From positions 62,001 to 126,000 of the forward strand of contig CAJVYQ010000004.1 of NCBI GenBank assembly GCA_913009825.1: a DNA stretch of 64,000 nucleotides, written 5' to 3'. Within the stretch, counting starts at the first letter, position 1. The number at the start of each line of letters is the position of its first letter. The position numbers were made by a program, and so were the translations under genes. Source of the stretch: an uncultured Deferribacteres bacterium (GTDB taxonomy: Bacteria > Zhuqueibacterota > JdFR-76 > DREG01). Below the pieces are notes generated by a model. That model was given only the letters and a program-made list of their open reading frames with translations, had not been told where the DNA came from and searched no databases. Shown one piece after another: positions 52,977-62,800 of the stretch.

Positions 52977-53510
52977 GTGGAAAAGAAATGGTATGTAGTT
53001 CATGTTATGTCGGGCCAGGAGAAAAAGGTAAAAGCTTATCTCGAGAATGAGATCGAAAATTCCAGGATGGATGATAAAATATTTCAGGTTCTGGTTCCTT
53101 CCGAAGAAGTTGTAGAGATGAAGGAGGGGAAAAAGAAGGTTAAGAACAAGGTTTTCTTTCCCAGTTATATTTTAGTAGAAATGATTAAAACTAAAGAAAC
53201 GCTCGCCTTTGTCAGAAATATTCCTGGAATCACAAATTTTGTTGGCAATTCCCTCGATCCGCAACCGCTTCGGGATGTTGAAGTAGACCGGATTATCGGC
53301 AGGGTAGAGGCCAGTAAGGACCGCACTTCTCTGGAGGTACCGTTTCAGATCGGTAATCCTATACGAGTCGTCGATGGTCCCTTCACTGATTTTACCGGTT
53401 TCGTGGAAGAGGTGAATGAAGAAAAGAACAAACTAAAAGTGATGGTAAGTATTTTTGGCCGGTCGACTCCGGTAGAGTTGGATTTTTTACAAGTTGAATT
53501 AGAAAAATGA
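52977..53510 (+). CDS. nusG: Transcription termination/antitermination factor NusG
   Basis: A 177-residue NusG. The NGN domain ([44 protein letters not shown]) binds RNA polymerase; the KOW domain ([32 protein letters not shown]) contacts S10 or Rho. GTG start with GTAGGAA upstream. Heads the ribosomal-protein/rpoBC part of the operon. Confidence 0.97.
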   Translation: MEKKWYVVHVMSGQEKKVKAYLENEIENSRMDDKIFQVLVPSEEVVEMKEGKKKVKNKVFFPSYILVEMIKTKETLAFVRNIPGITNFVGNSLDPQPLRDVEVDRIIGRVEASKDRTSLEVPFQIGNPIRVVDGPFTDFTGFVEEVNEEKNKLKVMVSIFGRSTPVELDFLQVELEK

Positions 53511-53524
53511 TATGGGATTTTTAA

Positions 53525-53947
53525 ATGGCTAAAAAGATTATTGGGACAATTAAGCTGCAGCTTCCGGCAGGCAGCGCAACGCCTTCTCCTCCTGTGGGAC
53601 CGGCATTAGGACAGCATGGCGTAAATATTATGGAGTTTTGTAAAGCGTTTAACGCCAAAACTCAGGACAAGCAAGGGTTGATTATTCCAGCGGTGATTAC
53701 CGTCTATGCTGATCGCTCTTTCTCATTTATTACAAAGACTCCTCCGGCGGCGGTTTTATTGAAAAAAGCAGCCGGTCTGGAAAAAGGCTCCGGTGAGCCT
53801 AACAAAGAGAAGGTAGGCAAAGTGAGCAAAGATCAGGTGAAGGAAATTGCGGAATTAAAAATGCCGGATTTGAATGCCAACGATATTGAGGCGGCAATGT
53901 TGATGATTGAGGGTACTGCACGCAGTATGGGTTTGTTGGTTGAGTAA
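53525..53947 (+). CDS. rplK: 50S ribosomal protein L11
   Basis: A 140-residue L11: [38 protein letters not shown], then the RNA-binding C-terminal half ending in [11 protein letters not shown]. It forms the GTPase-associated centre with 23S rRNA. It lies 14 bases after nusG. Confidence 0.98.
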   Translation: MAKKIIGTIKLQLPAGSATPSPPVGPALGQHGVNIMEFCKAFNAKTQDKQGLIIPAVITVYADRSFSFITKTPPAAVLLKKAAGLEKGSGEPNKEKVGKVSKDQVKEIAELKMPDLNANDIEAAMLMIEGTARSMGLLVE

Positions 53948-53989
53948 TATAGAACTTTAATTAGTCTGATTTCAATTTCGAGGAATGAA

Positions 53990-54691
53990 ATGAAACGAAG
54001 TAAACGATATGATTCCCTTAAAAAAGTAGTTGGTAGTGAAAAGCTATATGATTTGGATAAAGGGGTTAAGTTAGCAAAGAAAACTGCCACAGCAAAGTTT
54101 GATGAATCGATTGAACTCTCTTTGAGATTGGGTGTTGATCCGCGGAAAGCAGATCAGATGATCCGTGGCACTGTTTCCCTGCCCCATGGCATTGGTAAGA
54201 CAGTGAAGGTTTTGGTATTAACCAAAGGCTCTAAGGCTAAAGATGCGGAAGAAGCCGGTGCGGATTATGTTGGTTTTGAGGAATATATTGATAAAATCAA
54301 AAACGGTTGGACCGATATGGATGTTGTGATTGCCACACCGGACAGTATGAGTGAGGTTGGCAAGTTGGGTAAAATCCTGGGTCCCCGGGGTTTGATGCCA
54401 AACCCCAAAAGCGGTACCGTTACCATGGATGTTGCCGGCGCTGTTAAAGAAGTAAAAGCCGGCCGTATCGAATTCCGCGTTGACCGTTTCGGTATTCTCC
54501 ATGTCAGTATTGGAAAGGCTTCTTTCGATGAAAATAAATTGAAAGAGAATTTTAAAACGTTTTTGGAAACGATTATGAGAATGAAGCCGGCGTCAGCGAA
54601 GGGGCAGTATATTCGAAGCGTAGCGCTCTCTTCAACAATGGGACCTGGTATTAAAATTGACCGCCTGGCCGTTTTGGCTGAATTGCGTTAG
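53990..54691 (+). CDS. rplA: 50S ribosomal protein L1
   Basis: A 233-residue L1 of the mobile stalk: [55 protein letters not shown], and the signature [20 protein letters not shown]. In other bacteria L1 represses the rplKA message by binding its leader; no such site was verified here. ATG start with CGAGGAATGAA. Confidence 0.98.
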   Translation: MKRSKRYDSLKKVVGSEKLYDLDKGVKLAKKTATAKFDESIELSLRLGVDPRKADQMIRGTVSLPHGIGKTVKVLVLTKGSKAKDAEEAGADYVGFEEYIDKIKNGWTDMDVVIATPDSMSEVGKLGKILGPRGLMPNPKSGTVTMDVAGAVKEVKAGRIEFRVDRFGILHVSIGKASFDENKLKENFKTFLETIMRMKPASAKGQYIRSVALSSTMGPGIKIDRLAVLAELR

Positions 54692-54724
54692 TTATTGATG
54701 TGTTGAAACAATAAGGATTGAAAA

Positions 54725-55246
54725 ATGCCGAGACCTGACAAAGTTGCGATTGTTGAAGCGACGAAAGAAATAGCCGCAAAAGCAAACAGCATTATTCTTG
54801 CAAATTTCACCGGGATTGATGTGGAGCGGGATACCGGTTTAAGAAGAAAAATGCGGGAAAAGGACGTCGATTATCGTGTGATTAAAAACAGACTTGCCAA
54901 AATTTCTTTCAAGGAGCTAGGGTACGATGATGTTGCGGAGTACTTGGTGGGACCTACATCTTTTGCTTTTGGTCTGGATGACCCGGGTGCTCCCGTTAAG
55001 ATTATACTGGAAGCAGGTAAAAAAACAGATATTCCCAAAATAAAAGCAATCTGGTTTGAGGGACAGTTATTCGGTGCCGAAGATGCAAAAAAAATCGTGA
55101 ACCTGCCCTCACGGGATCAATTGATTGCCCAGTTTGTCGGGGGGTTAAATGTACCTATCGCCAACCTGGTTGGTGACCTTAATAGTATTATCCGGAAATT
55201 TGTCGGCACACTGAGTGCAATTCGGAAGAAGAAAGAAGAAGAATAG
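54725..55246 (+). CDS. rplJ: 50S ribosomal protein L10
   Basis: A 173-residue L10, which anchors the L7/L12 stalk. Seen: [54 protein letters not shown], and the C-terminal L7/L12-binding helix ([15 protein letters not shown]). Start with AAGGATTGAAAA upstream. Confidence 0.97.
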   Translation: MPRPDKVAIVEATKEIAAKANSIILANFTGIDVERDTGLRRKMREKDVDYRVIKNRLAKISFKELGYDDVAEYLVGPTSFAFGLDDPGAPVKIILEAGKKTDIPKIKAIWFEGQLFGAEDAKKIVNLPSRDQLIAQFVGGLNVPIANLVGDLNSIIRKFVGTLSAIRKKKEEE

Positions 55247-55280
55247 TTTTTATCGTATAAACCATGGAGGTAAAACTGAA

Positions 55281-55748
55281 ATGACCGAGAAAAAAGCAGC
55301 CGCTATCGAAACGACTGAAGAAGCAAAAAAGGAAACCAAAGCTAAAACAAAGGGGAAAACAGCTTCTGTTACCAAAGTTGACGAGATTATTGAAGCTGTA
55401 AAAAATATGAAGGTACTTGAGCTTGCCGAGTTGGTGAAAGCTTTGGAAGAAGAATTTGGTGTGACCGCCGCCGCACCTGTTGTAGCTGTATCAGCTCCCA
55501 GCGCTGCCGCCGAAGCTGCGCCCGAAGAAGAAGAGAAGACAGAGTTTGATGTTGTTTTGGCCAACTTCGGCAGCAATAAAATTCAGGTTATCAAAGTAGT
55601 GCGCTCTCTTACAGGTTTGGGCTTGAAAGAGGCGAAGGATCTGGTAGACAATGCTCCGAAACCGGTCAAAGAAGCCGTCACTAAAGAAGAAGCAGAAAAA
55701 GTTAAAAAAGAACTGGAAGAAGTTGGCGCTACTGTAGAAGTTAAGTAG
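55281..55748 (+). CDS. rplL: 50S ribosomal protein L7/L12 with an N-terminal extension
   Basis: The track ORF begins in rplJ; I start at the ATG at 55281, with ATGGAGGTAAAACTGAA upstream. The 155-residue product is longer than the usual 120-130 because of about 27 Lys/Glu/Thr/Ala-rich residues ([20 protein letters not shown]) before the normal dimerisation domain ([29 protein letters not shown]). An Ala-rich hinge and the factor-binding C-terminal domain ([32 protein letters not shown]) follow. No internal start with a better ribosome site was seen. Confidence 0.95.
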   Translation: MTEKKAAAIETTEEAKKETKAKTKGKTASVTKVDEIIEAVKNMKVLELAELVKALEEEFGVTAAAPVVAVSAPSAAAEAAPEEEEKTEFDVVLANFGSNKIQVIKVVRSLTGLGLKEAKDLVDNAPKPVKEAVTKEEAEKVKKELEEVGATVEVK

Positions 55749-55792
55749 TAATAATTTCATTGAATTTAAAATCTTTTTCATCGATTAAAATG

Positions 55793-55842
55793 ACCCCGTT
55801 TAGCTTCGTTGTCGGAGAGCCCTTCAATTTAAGCGACGGGGT
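55793..55842 (+). terminator. Hairpin between rplL and rpoB (possible attenuator)
   Basis: ACCCCGT..GCTT pairs with AAGC..ACGGGGT across about 28 bases and is followed by GAATTTTGATT. The T tract is weak. The place matches that of the rplL-rpoBC attenuator of other bacteria, which lowers polymerase relative to ribosomal-protein expression. Confidence 0.5.
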
Positions 55843-55882
55843 GAATTTTGATTAGACGTTGATGTCTCTAAATTAAAGATAG

Positions 55883-58800
55883 ATGCCTATGAATGGAAAT
55901 GAAGTAAAGCGAAAATCATTCTCAAAGATTCCTCTTTATGCGGAATTGCCTGATTTCCTCGAAGTGCAGTTAAAATCATTTGAGGACTTTTTGCAAACCA
56001 AGATAATACCTTCCAAACGGAAAGATATTGGCTTGCAGGCAGCGTTTAAAAATGTATTTCCAATTACAGATACCCGGGGGAACTACATTCTGGAATTTGT
56101 GGAATATCATGTGGAAAATCCACGTTATTCTGTTGAAGAATGCAAAGAAAGAAGTGTTACCTATTCCGTGCCGCTGAAGGCCAAACTTCGTCTCTCCTAC
56201 AAAGTTGAAAAAAGTAAAGAAGGAAAGTTTGCCGATACGGTTGAGCAGATTGTTTATCTCGGCTATATCCCGTTAATGACCCACACGGGAACTTTCATTA
56301 TTAATGGCGCGGAGAGAATTGTCGTTTCTCAACTGCACAGATCCCCCGGGGTGTTCTTTGGCGAAACCAAACATCCCAATGGGAATAGCCTGTTTTCTGC
56401 ACGGGTTATTCCGTTCCGGGGTTCATGGATTGAATTTGCCACCGATATCAACGATATCATTTATGTTTATATCGATCGTCGCCGGCGCTTTCCGGTTACT
56501 GCTCTGCTGCGGGCATTGGGCTATTCTTCAGATGAGGACTTGCTGAATCTTTTTGATCTGGTCGAAGAAATTTCGCTCGATAGCGGCGACTTAGATGAAC
56601 ACTATGGTAAAAAAATAATAGAAGATATTGTGGAAATATCTACAGGAGAAATTTTAGTTGAGAAAGAAGCCGAGCTTAGCCAGGAAATTATTGAAAAAAT
56701 AGCTCATCTGAAGCTTCCCTCTTTGAAAGTGATGCGGTCATCCGGTTATGGCGCTCCTCGATTAATCAGTAATACGCTGAAGAAGGATTCGACTGAATCG
56801 GAAAAAGCAGCTCTGGAAATGATCTACCAGCAATTTCGTTCCGGAGATGTGCCGGACGCCGAAGCCGCCAAAGCGCTCATCGATCGTCTGTTTTTCAATC
56901 CGAAGCGGTACGATTTGGGAGAAGTTGGCCGGTATCGTATGAACCGTAAGCTAAATCTGGGTATAGATGAAAATACTACGGTTTTAACCCGTGAAGATAT
57001 TATTGCAATTATCAAATATTTGATCGATCTCTATAGCGGCAATAAACTCCCTGATGATATCGATCATCTCGGCAACCGCAGGGTGCGAACCGTTGGTGAG
57101 CAGCTTGCCGCCCAGATGACCGTTGCTTTCACCCGAATGACCCGTATGATCAAGGAAAGAATGAATTTGCGGGATGTTGATCGACCAACACCCCAGGATT
57201 TGGTGAATGCCAGAACCATTCTTTCGGTTATTAATACTTTTTTTGGCACCAGCCAACTTTCGCAATTTATGGATCAGACCAATCCGCTGGCTGAAATGAC
57301 CCATAAACGGCGTTTAAGCGCGTTGGGTCCCGGCGGCTTGACCCGTGAGCGCGCCGGTTTTGAAGTGAGGGATGTACACTATACTCATTATGGAAGGCTT
57401 TGTCCGGTTGAAACGCCGGAAGGTCCCAATATTGGTTTGATCTCCTCTCTGACAACCTTTGCCCGAATTAATGAACTCGGTTTTATCGAGACTCCCTACC
57501 TGAAGGTAAATAACGGAATGGTTACAAAAAAAATTGAATACCTTTCGGCCGACGAAGAAGATCGTTACATAATTGCCCAGGCAAATGCTCCCGTCAATGA
57601 AAAAGGTAAGTTTTTGAACAACCGGGTTAAGTCGCGTTACCGTGGAGAATTTCCCATTGTCACTCCCGATAAAATTGATTATATGGATGTTTCCCCTACC
57701 CAGATAGTGAGTGTGGCGGCCTCTTTAATCCCGTTTTTGGAGCATGATGATGCCAACCGTGCATTGATGGGTTCTAATATGCAGCGCCAGGGTGTGCCAT
57801 TGTTGGTAACAGATTCACCCATCGTTGGCACCGGTGTGGAAAGAAAAGCTGCGCGTGATTCCCGAACGCTCATTGTTTCCGATGTAAACGGCGTGGTGCA
57901 AAAAGTAAGTGCTGCTGAAATTATTGTGCGAAAAGATGATGAGGAGAATGACAAACTCTCCATTGAACAGATACTGAATTTTGATGAGTCCGATACGGTT
58001 ACTTACAAGCTTACCAAATTTGTGCGAACAAATCAGGATACCATGACCAATCAACGCCCCATTGTTTCTGTCGGTCAGCATGTTAAAAAGGGGGAACCGT
58101 TGGCTGACGGCTGTGCAACGGATGGTGGTGAGCTGGCGTTGGGGAAAAATGTTTTGGTCGCCTTTATGCCGTGGCGCGGGTACAATTATGAAGACGCGAT
58201 TGTTATTTCCGAACGAGTGGTTCGCGATGATGTCTACACGTCGATTCATATACAAGAATTTTCTCTGGAAGTCCGGGACACCAAACGGGGTGAAGAAGAG
58301 TTGACCCGTGAAATCCCCAATGTCAGTGAAGAGGCAACCAAAGATCTGGATGAAAACGGCATTATCAGAACCGGTGCGGAGGTCTCTGCCGATGATATCC
58401 TTGTGGGAAAAGTTACGCCAAAAGGTGAAACGGAACCTACACCGGAAGAAAAACTGCTGAAAGCTATTTTTGGCGATAAAGCCGGCGATGTGAAGGATGC
58501 CTCGCTGAAAGCGCCACCCGGATTAAAAGGGGTGGTGATCGGTTCCCGTTTGTTTTCGCGCAAGAAAAAGGATCCAAAGGCGAAAAAAGCGGAAAAAAAG
58601 CTTCTGGAAGAGATCGATCGTAAACTGACGGAAGATGAAGAACGGGCTCGCCAGATCAGAGATAGAAAACTTGAATATATTCTGAATGGAAAAGTTTCGT
58701 CCGGTATTCGAGATGAAATCGATGCTAAAATTCTGATCAAGGCAGGGCAAAAACTGGCCAAAAGGAATCTGGCAAAGTTGAATTATGATCGAATCAATCC

Positions 58801-59671
58801 TTCTGTAGATTGGACAAATGACGAAGAAACCAACGAATTGGTGAGTCTGATTACAGAACACTATCATAGCAGGCTGAATGAGTTACACGATAGAGCGGAA
58901 CGGGAACGGTTCAAAATACAAATTGGTGACGATCTTGCTCCCGGCATTGTCCAAAAAGTAAAAGTATACGTTGCCAAGAAAAGAAAATTAATGGTTGGCG
59001 ATAAGATGGCCGGCCGTCACGGAAACAAAGGTGTTGTGGCTAAAATTGTTCCCATTGAAGATATGCCGTTTTTACCGGATGGCACTCCCGTTGATATTGT
59101 GTTGAACCCACTCGGTGTACCTTCACGGATGAATCTTGGGCAGATTATGGAAACCATGCTCGGCTGGGCGGGAGAAAAGTTGGGGGTTAAATACGCCACT
59201 CCGGTTTTTGATGGTGCAAGTTTGGAGCAAATTCAGGATGAACTGAAAAAAGGAGGGTTGCCCGGATCGAGTAAGATTAGATTGTACGATGGGCAGACCG
59301 GAGAACGGTTTGATCAGGAAACCCTTGTCGGCCAGATTTACATATTGAAATTGTCTCACCTGGTTGAGGATAAGATTCATGCCCGTTCAATTGGTCCCTA
59401 CTCCTTAATTACACAACAGCCCCTGGGTGGTAAAGCGCAATTTGGCGGACAAAGATTCGGAGAGATGGAAGTTTGGGCGCTGGAAGCTTACGGCGCAGCG
59501 CATACATTGCAGGAGATTCTTACTGTTAAATCCGATGATGTAAAAGGAAGATCCAAGACCTACGAAGCTATTGTAAAGGGCGAGAACCTGCCGGATCCGG
59601 GTATTCCCGAATCGTTCAACGTATTATTGAAAGAGTTGCAGGGTCTGGGTCTGGATATAGAACTTGAATAA
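55883..59671 (+). CDS. rpoB: DNA-directed RNA polymerase subunit beta
   Basis: A 1262-residue beta subunit. Conserved pieces in order: FSKIPLYAELPDFLEVQLKSF; the lobe and fork region with FFGTSQLSQFMDQTNPLAEMTHKRRLSALGPGGL (rifampicin pocket, no unusual change evident); VHYTHYGRLCPVETPEGPNIGLI; GKNVLVAFMPWRGYNYEDAI; KMAGRHGNKGVVAKI; and the C-terminal GGKAQFGGQRFGEMEVWALEAYGAA. A Lys-rich insert (SRKKKDPKAKKAEKK) lies near residue 900. It is followed by a family C element and then rpoC. Confidence 0.98.
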   Translation: MPMNGNEVKRKSFSKIPLYAELPDFLEVQLKSFEDFLQTKIIPSKRKDIGLQAAFKNVFPITDTRGNYILEFVEYHVENPRYSVEECKERSVTYSVPLKAKLRLSYKVEKSKEGKFADTVEQIVYLGYIPLMTHTGTFIINGAERIVVSQLHRSPGVFFGETKHPNGNSLFSARVIPFRGSWIEFATDINDIIYVYIDRRRRFPVTALLRALGYSSDEDLLNLFDLVEEISLDSGDLDEHYGKKIIEDIVEISTGEILVEKEAELSQEIIEKIAHLKLPSLKVMRSSGYGAPRLISNTLKKDSTESEKAALEMIYQQFRSGDVPDAEAAKALIDRLFFNPKRYDLGEVGRYRMNRKLNLGIDENTTVLTREDIIAIIKYLIDLYSGNKLPDDIDHLGNRRVRTVGEQLAAQMTVAFTRMTRMIKERMNLRDVDRPTPQDLVNARTILSVINTFFGTSQLSQFMDQTNPLAEMTHKRRLSALGPGGLTRERAGFEVRDVHYTHYGRLCPVETPEGPNIGLISSLTTFARINELGFIETPYLKVNNGMVTKKIEYLSADEEDRYIIAQANAPVNEKGKFLNNRVKSRYRGEFPIVTPDKIDYMDVSPTQIVSVAASLIPFLEHDDANRALMGSNMQRQGVPLLVTDSPIVGTGVERKAARDSRTLIVSDVNGVVQKVSAAEIIVRKDDEENDKLSIEQILNFDESDTVTYKLTKFVRTNQDTMTNQRPIVSVGQHVKKGEPLADGCATDGGELALGKNVLVAFMPWRGYNYEDAIVISERVVRDDVYTSIHIQEFSLEVRDTKRGEEELTREIPNVSEEATKDLDENGIIRTGAEVSADDILVGKVTPKGETEPTPEEKLLKAIFGDKAGDVKDASLKAPPGLKGVVIGSRLFSRKKKDPKAKKAEKKLLEEIDRKLTEDEERARQIRDRKLEYILNGKVSSGIRDEIDAKILIKAGQKLAKRNLAKLNYDRINPSVDWTNDEETNELVSLITEHYHSRLNELHDRAERERFKIQIGDDLAPGIVQKVKVYVAKKRKLMVGDKMAGRHGNKGVVAKIVPIEDMPFLPDGTPVDIVLNPLGVPSRMNLGQIMETMLGWAGEKLGVKYATPVFDGASLEQIQDELKKGGLPGSSKIRLYDGQTGERFDQETLVGQIYILKLSHLVEDKIHARSIGPYSLITQQPLGGKAQFGGQRFGEMEVWALEAYGAAHTLQEILTVKSDDVKGRSKTYEAIVKGENLPDPGIPESFNVLLKELQGLGLDIELE

Positions 59672-59691
59672 AAAAAATATAGTAACTATTC

Positions 59692-59813
59692 AGGTATGCA
59701 CAAAAAATTAGCTGCGATCACGCTTCGACTCCGTTCAGCACGGCTATTAAACCAGCCTGAGCGGAGTCGAAGGCTTATAACGCACTAAATAACAAGCAGA
59801 CTTTAACAGTTAC
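59692..59813. repeat. MITE-like element, family C copy 4, between rpoB and rpoC
   Basis: A 122-base element with left end GTAACTATTCAGG and right end AACAGTTAC. The flanking octamers AAAATATA and AAGATATG match at 6 of 8. Inside, CTTCGACTCCGTTCAG pairs perfectly with CTGAGCGGAGTCGAAG. It lies 20 bases after the rpoB stop and 43 bases before the rpoC start, so it is transcribed within the operon. Confidence 0.8.
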
Positions 59814-59855
59814 AAGATATGTTTGTTTAATAAACTCGCATTGGAGGGAAATCCT

Positions 59856-62800
59856 TTGATTACTATTAGAAAAGATTTTAGCAAAGGAATCTCAAAAAAA
59901 TATAGCCGGTTTTCAATCGGGCTGGCTTCGCCGGATCGCATTTTGGAGAAATCCAGAGGCGAAGTTTTAAAACCGGAAACGATCAATTACCGCTCCTATA
60001 AGCCGGAAAAAGACGGCTTATTCTGTGAAAAAATATTTGGTCCGGTAAAGGACTACGAATGTCATTGCGGAAAATACAAAAGAATCCGTTACAAAGGAAT
60101 CGTGTGTGACAGATGCGGTGTTGAAGTGACCACAAAAAGTGTACGCCGGGAACGTATGGGGCATATCTCTCTTGCAGTGCCGGTTGTGCATATCTGGTTT
60201 TGGAAATCTTTACCGTCTAAAATAAGTTATATTCTCGGGATATCGATTAAGAATCTCGAGCGAATTATTTATTACGAAGCGTATGTTGTTATTAATCCCG
60301 GAAAATCGGAATTAAAAGAAAAAGAGCTCATTGAAGAAGATGAGTATTATCGCATTTTGAGTGAGTTGGACCGGGATGATGAAAATCCCTTTATCGCTAA
60401 AACGGGCGGTGAAGCGATTTTGGAAATGCTTCGTCATGTAGACGTGAATAAATTGTCTACCACACTACGTGAAAGAGCAAAGATAGAAACCTCTATGCAG
60501 CGAAAAGCCGATAATTTGAAGCGTTTGAAAGTGATTGAAGCATTCAAACAAAAAGATGATCACCGTTTCAACAAACCGGAATGGATGGTTTTGACTGCAT
60601 TGCCGGTGATTCCTCCCGAATTACGTCCGCTGGTGCCTCTGGAGGGCGGCCGGTTTGCGACTTCGGATCTGAACGACCTCTACCGCCGTGTAATTATTCG
60701 CAACAATCGTCTTAAAAAATTGATTGAAATTAAAGCGCCGGAAGTCATTTTAAAGAATGAAAAACGGATGCTGCAGGAGGCGGTGGATTCACTTCTTGAT
60801 AATGGCAGAAAAAGCGTAGCTGTGCGTGGTGATGGCAACCGGGCTTTGAAATCCCTTTCCGACATGTTAAAAGGAAAACAGGGAAGATTTCGTCAGAATC
60901 TGCTTGGCAAGCGTATCGATTATTCCGGCCGGTCGGTAATTGTAGTAGGGCCCGAATTGAAAATTCATGAATGTGGTCTGCCTAAAGATATGGCGTTGGA
61001 ATTGTTTAAACCATTTGTGATCAATAAGTTGGTTGAGCGTGGTTTGGTAAAGACAGTGAAGAGCGCCAAAAAACTGGTGGAGAAAAAAGGACCGGAAGTC
61101 TGGGACATCCTTGAGGAGATTATCGAAGACCATCCGGTGATGTTAAACAGGGCACCCACACTGCACCGGTTGGGTATTCAGGCCTTTCAACCCATTCTTG
61201 TAGAGGGAAAAGCGCTGCGTATACATCCGTTGGTTTGTTCCGCTTTTAATGCTGATTTTGACGGTGACCAGATGGCGGTTCATGTTCCTCTCTCATTTGA
61301 AGCCCGGGTTGAAACATCCATTTTGATGCTTTCAAGCCACAATATTTTGTCCCCGGCAAATGGAAAACCACTGGCCATCCCCAGCCAGGATATGGTTATA
61401 GGCTATTATTATCTGACCAAAGCAAAAGACGGCGATATTGGGGAAGGTTGTTTATTCAGCTCCGTAGATGAAGTGTTGGTGGCTTATCACAATGAAAAGG
61501 TTGGTTTACATGCCAAGATTAAAGTTCAGTTGGATGGTAAGCTTGTAGAGACCACTACCGGCAGAATTATTTTTAACCAGTATGTTCCCAAAGAATTGGG
61601 TTTCATTAACGAGTTGCTAACCAAGAAACGAATCGAGGAAATTGTTGGCGATGCCTTTCTCAAATTAGGCAATTACGGCACGGTGCAATTTCTGGATAAA
61701 TTGAAAGAGATCGGTTTTTACTATTCGACGAAATCCGGCGTCTCCATCGGTATGGTGGATGTGGAAATTCCTAAAGAAAAAGATGAAATGATTTTGAATG
61801 CTTATGATCGCGTGGAAAAAATACAAAATCGTTATGAAAAAGGCGTCATCACTGACGGAGAACGCTACAATCAGATTATCGATATCTGGACAAACGCAAC
61901 CAATGCCGTTGCGGAAAGTATGTTTGAACATCTCAAGGTATCCAGATCGGGATTTAATCCCCTTTTCATGATGGCGGATTCCGGTGCCCGTGGTTCGAAA
62001 GAGCAGATTCGTCAGCTTGCCGGTATGCGTGGCTTGATGGCGAAACCGCAAAAGAAAATGACCGGCTCCATGGGAGAGATCATCGAATCGCCAATCACGG
62101 CAAATTTTAAAGAAGGATTATCCGTGTTGGAGTATTTTATTTCCACACACGGTGCGCGAAAAGGTTTGGCGGATACGGCCTTAAAAACAGCCGACGCCGG
62201 ATACTTAACCCGCAGGCTGGTTGATGTGGCCCAGGACGTTACTATTACCATCGATGACTGCGGTACCATTATGGGCCTAAGAATTGGCGATTTGAAAGAA
62301 GGTGAAGATATTATCGAGCCGCTGCGTGACCGTATTTTAGGCCGGGTGGCCGTGGAAGATGTTTATGATCCTGAAACCAGCGGAATTTTTGTAGAGTCGG
62401 GAACGCTAATCACCGAAGAAATTGCCGATCAAATATCGAATGCCGGCATCGAATCGGTTTATATTCGTTCGGTTCTCACTTGTGAAGCACCGCGAGGTGT
62501 TTGCGCTATGTGCTACGGCCGTAATCTGGCCAATAACAAGAAGGTGGAAGCCGGCGAGGCTGTTGGGGTGATGGCTGCGCAGAGTATCGGTGAGCCGGGT
62601 ACTCAGTTGACGCTACGGACATTTCACATTGGTGGAACAGCCAGTCGTATAGCTGCGCAATCTCGAGCCGTGGCTAAATCGGATGGTGTAGTCGAATTTG
62701 AAAATCTGCGTTTGATTGAACAGATCGATGGCACCAAAATTACACTGCGCAGAAACGGCAAGATCAAAGTTGTGGATGAAAATAACCGGGTAACCTCCCA

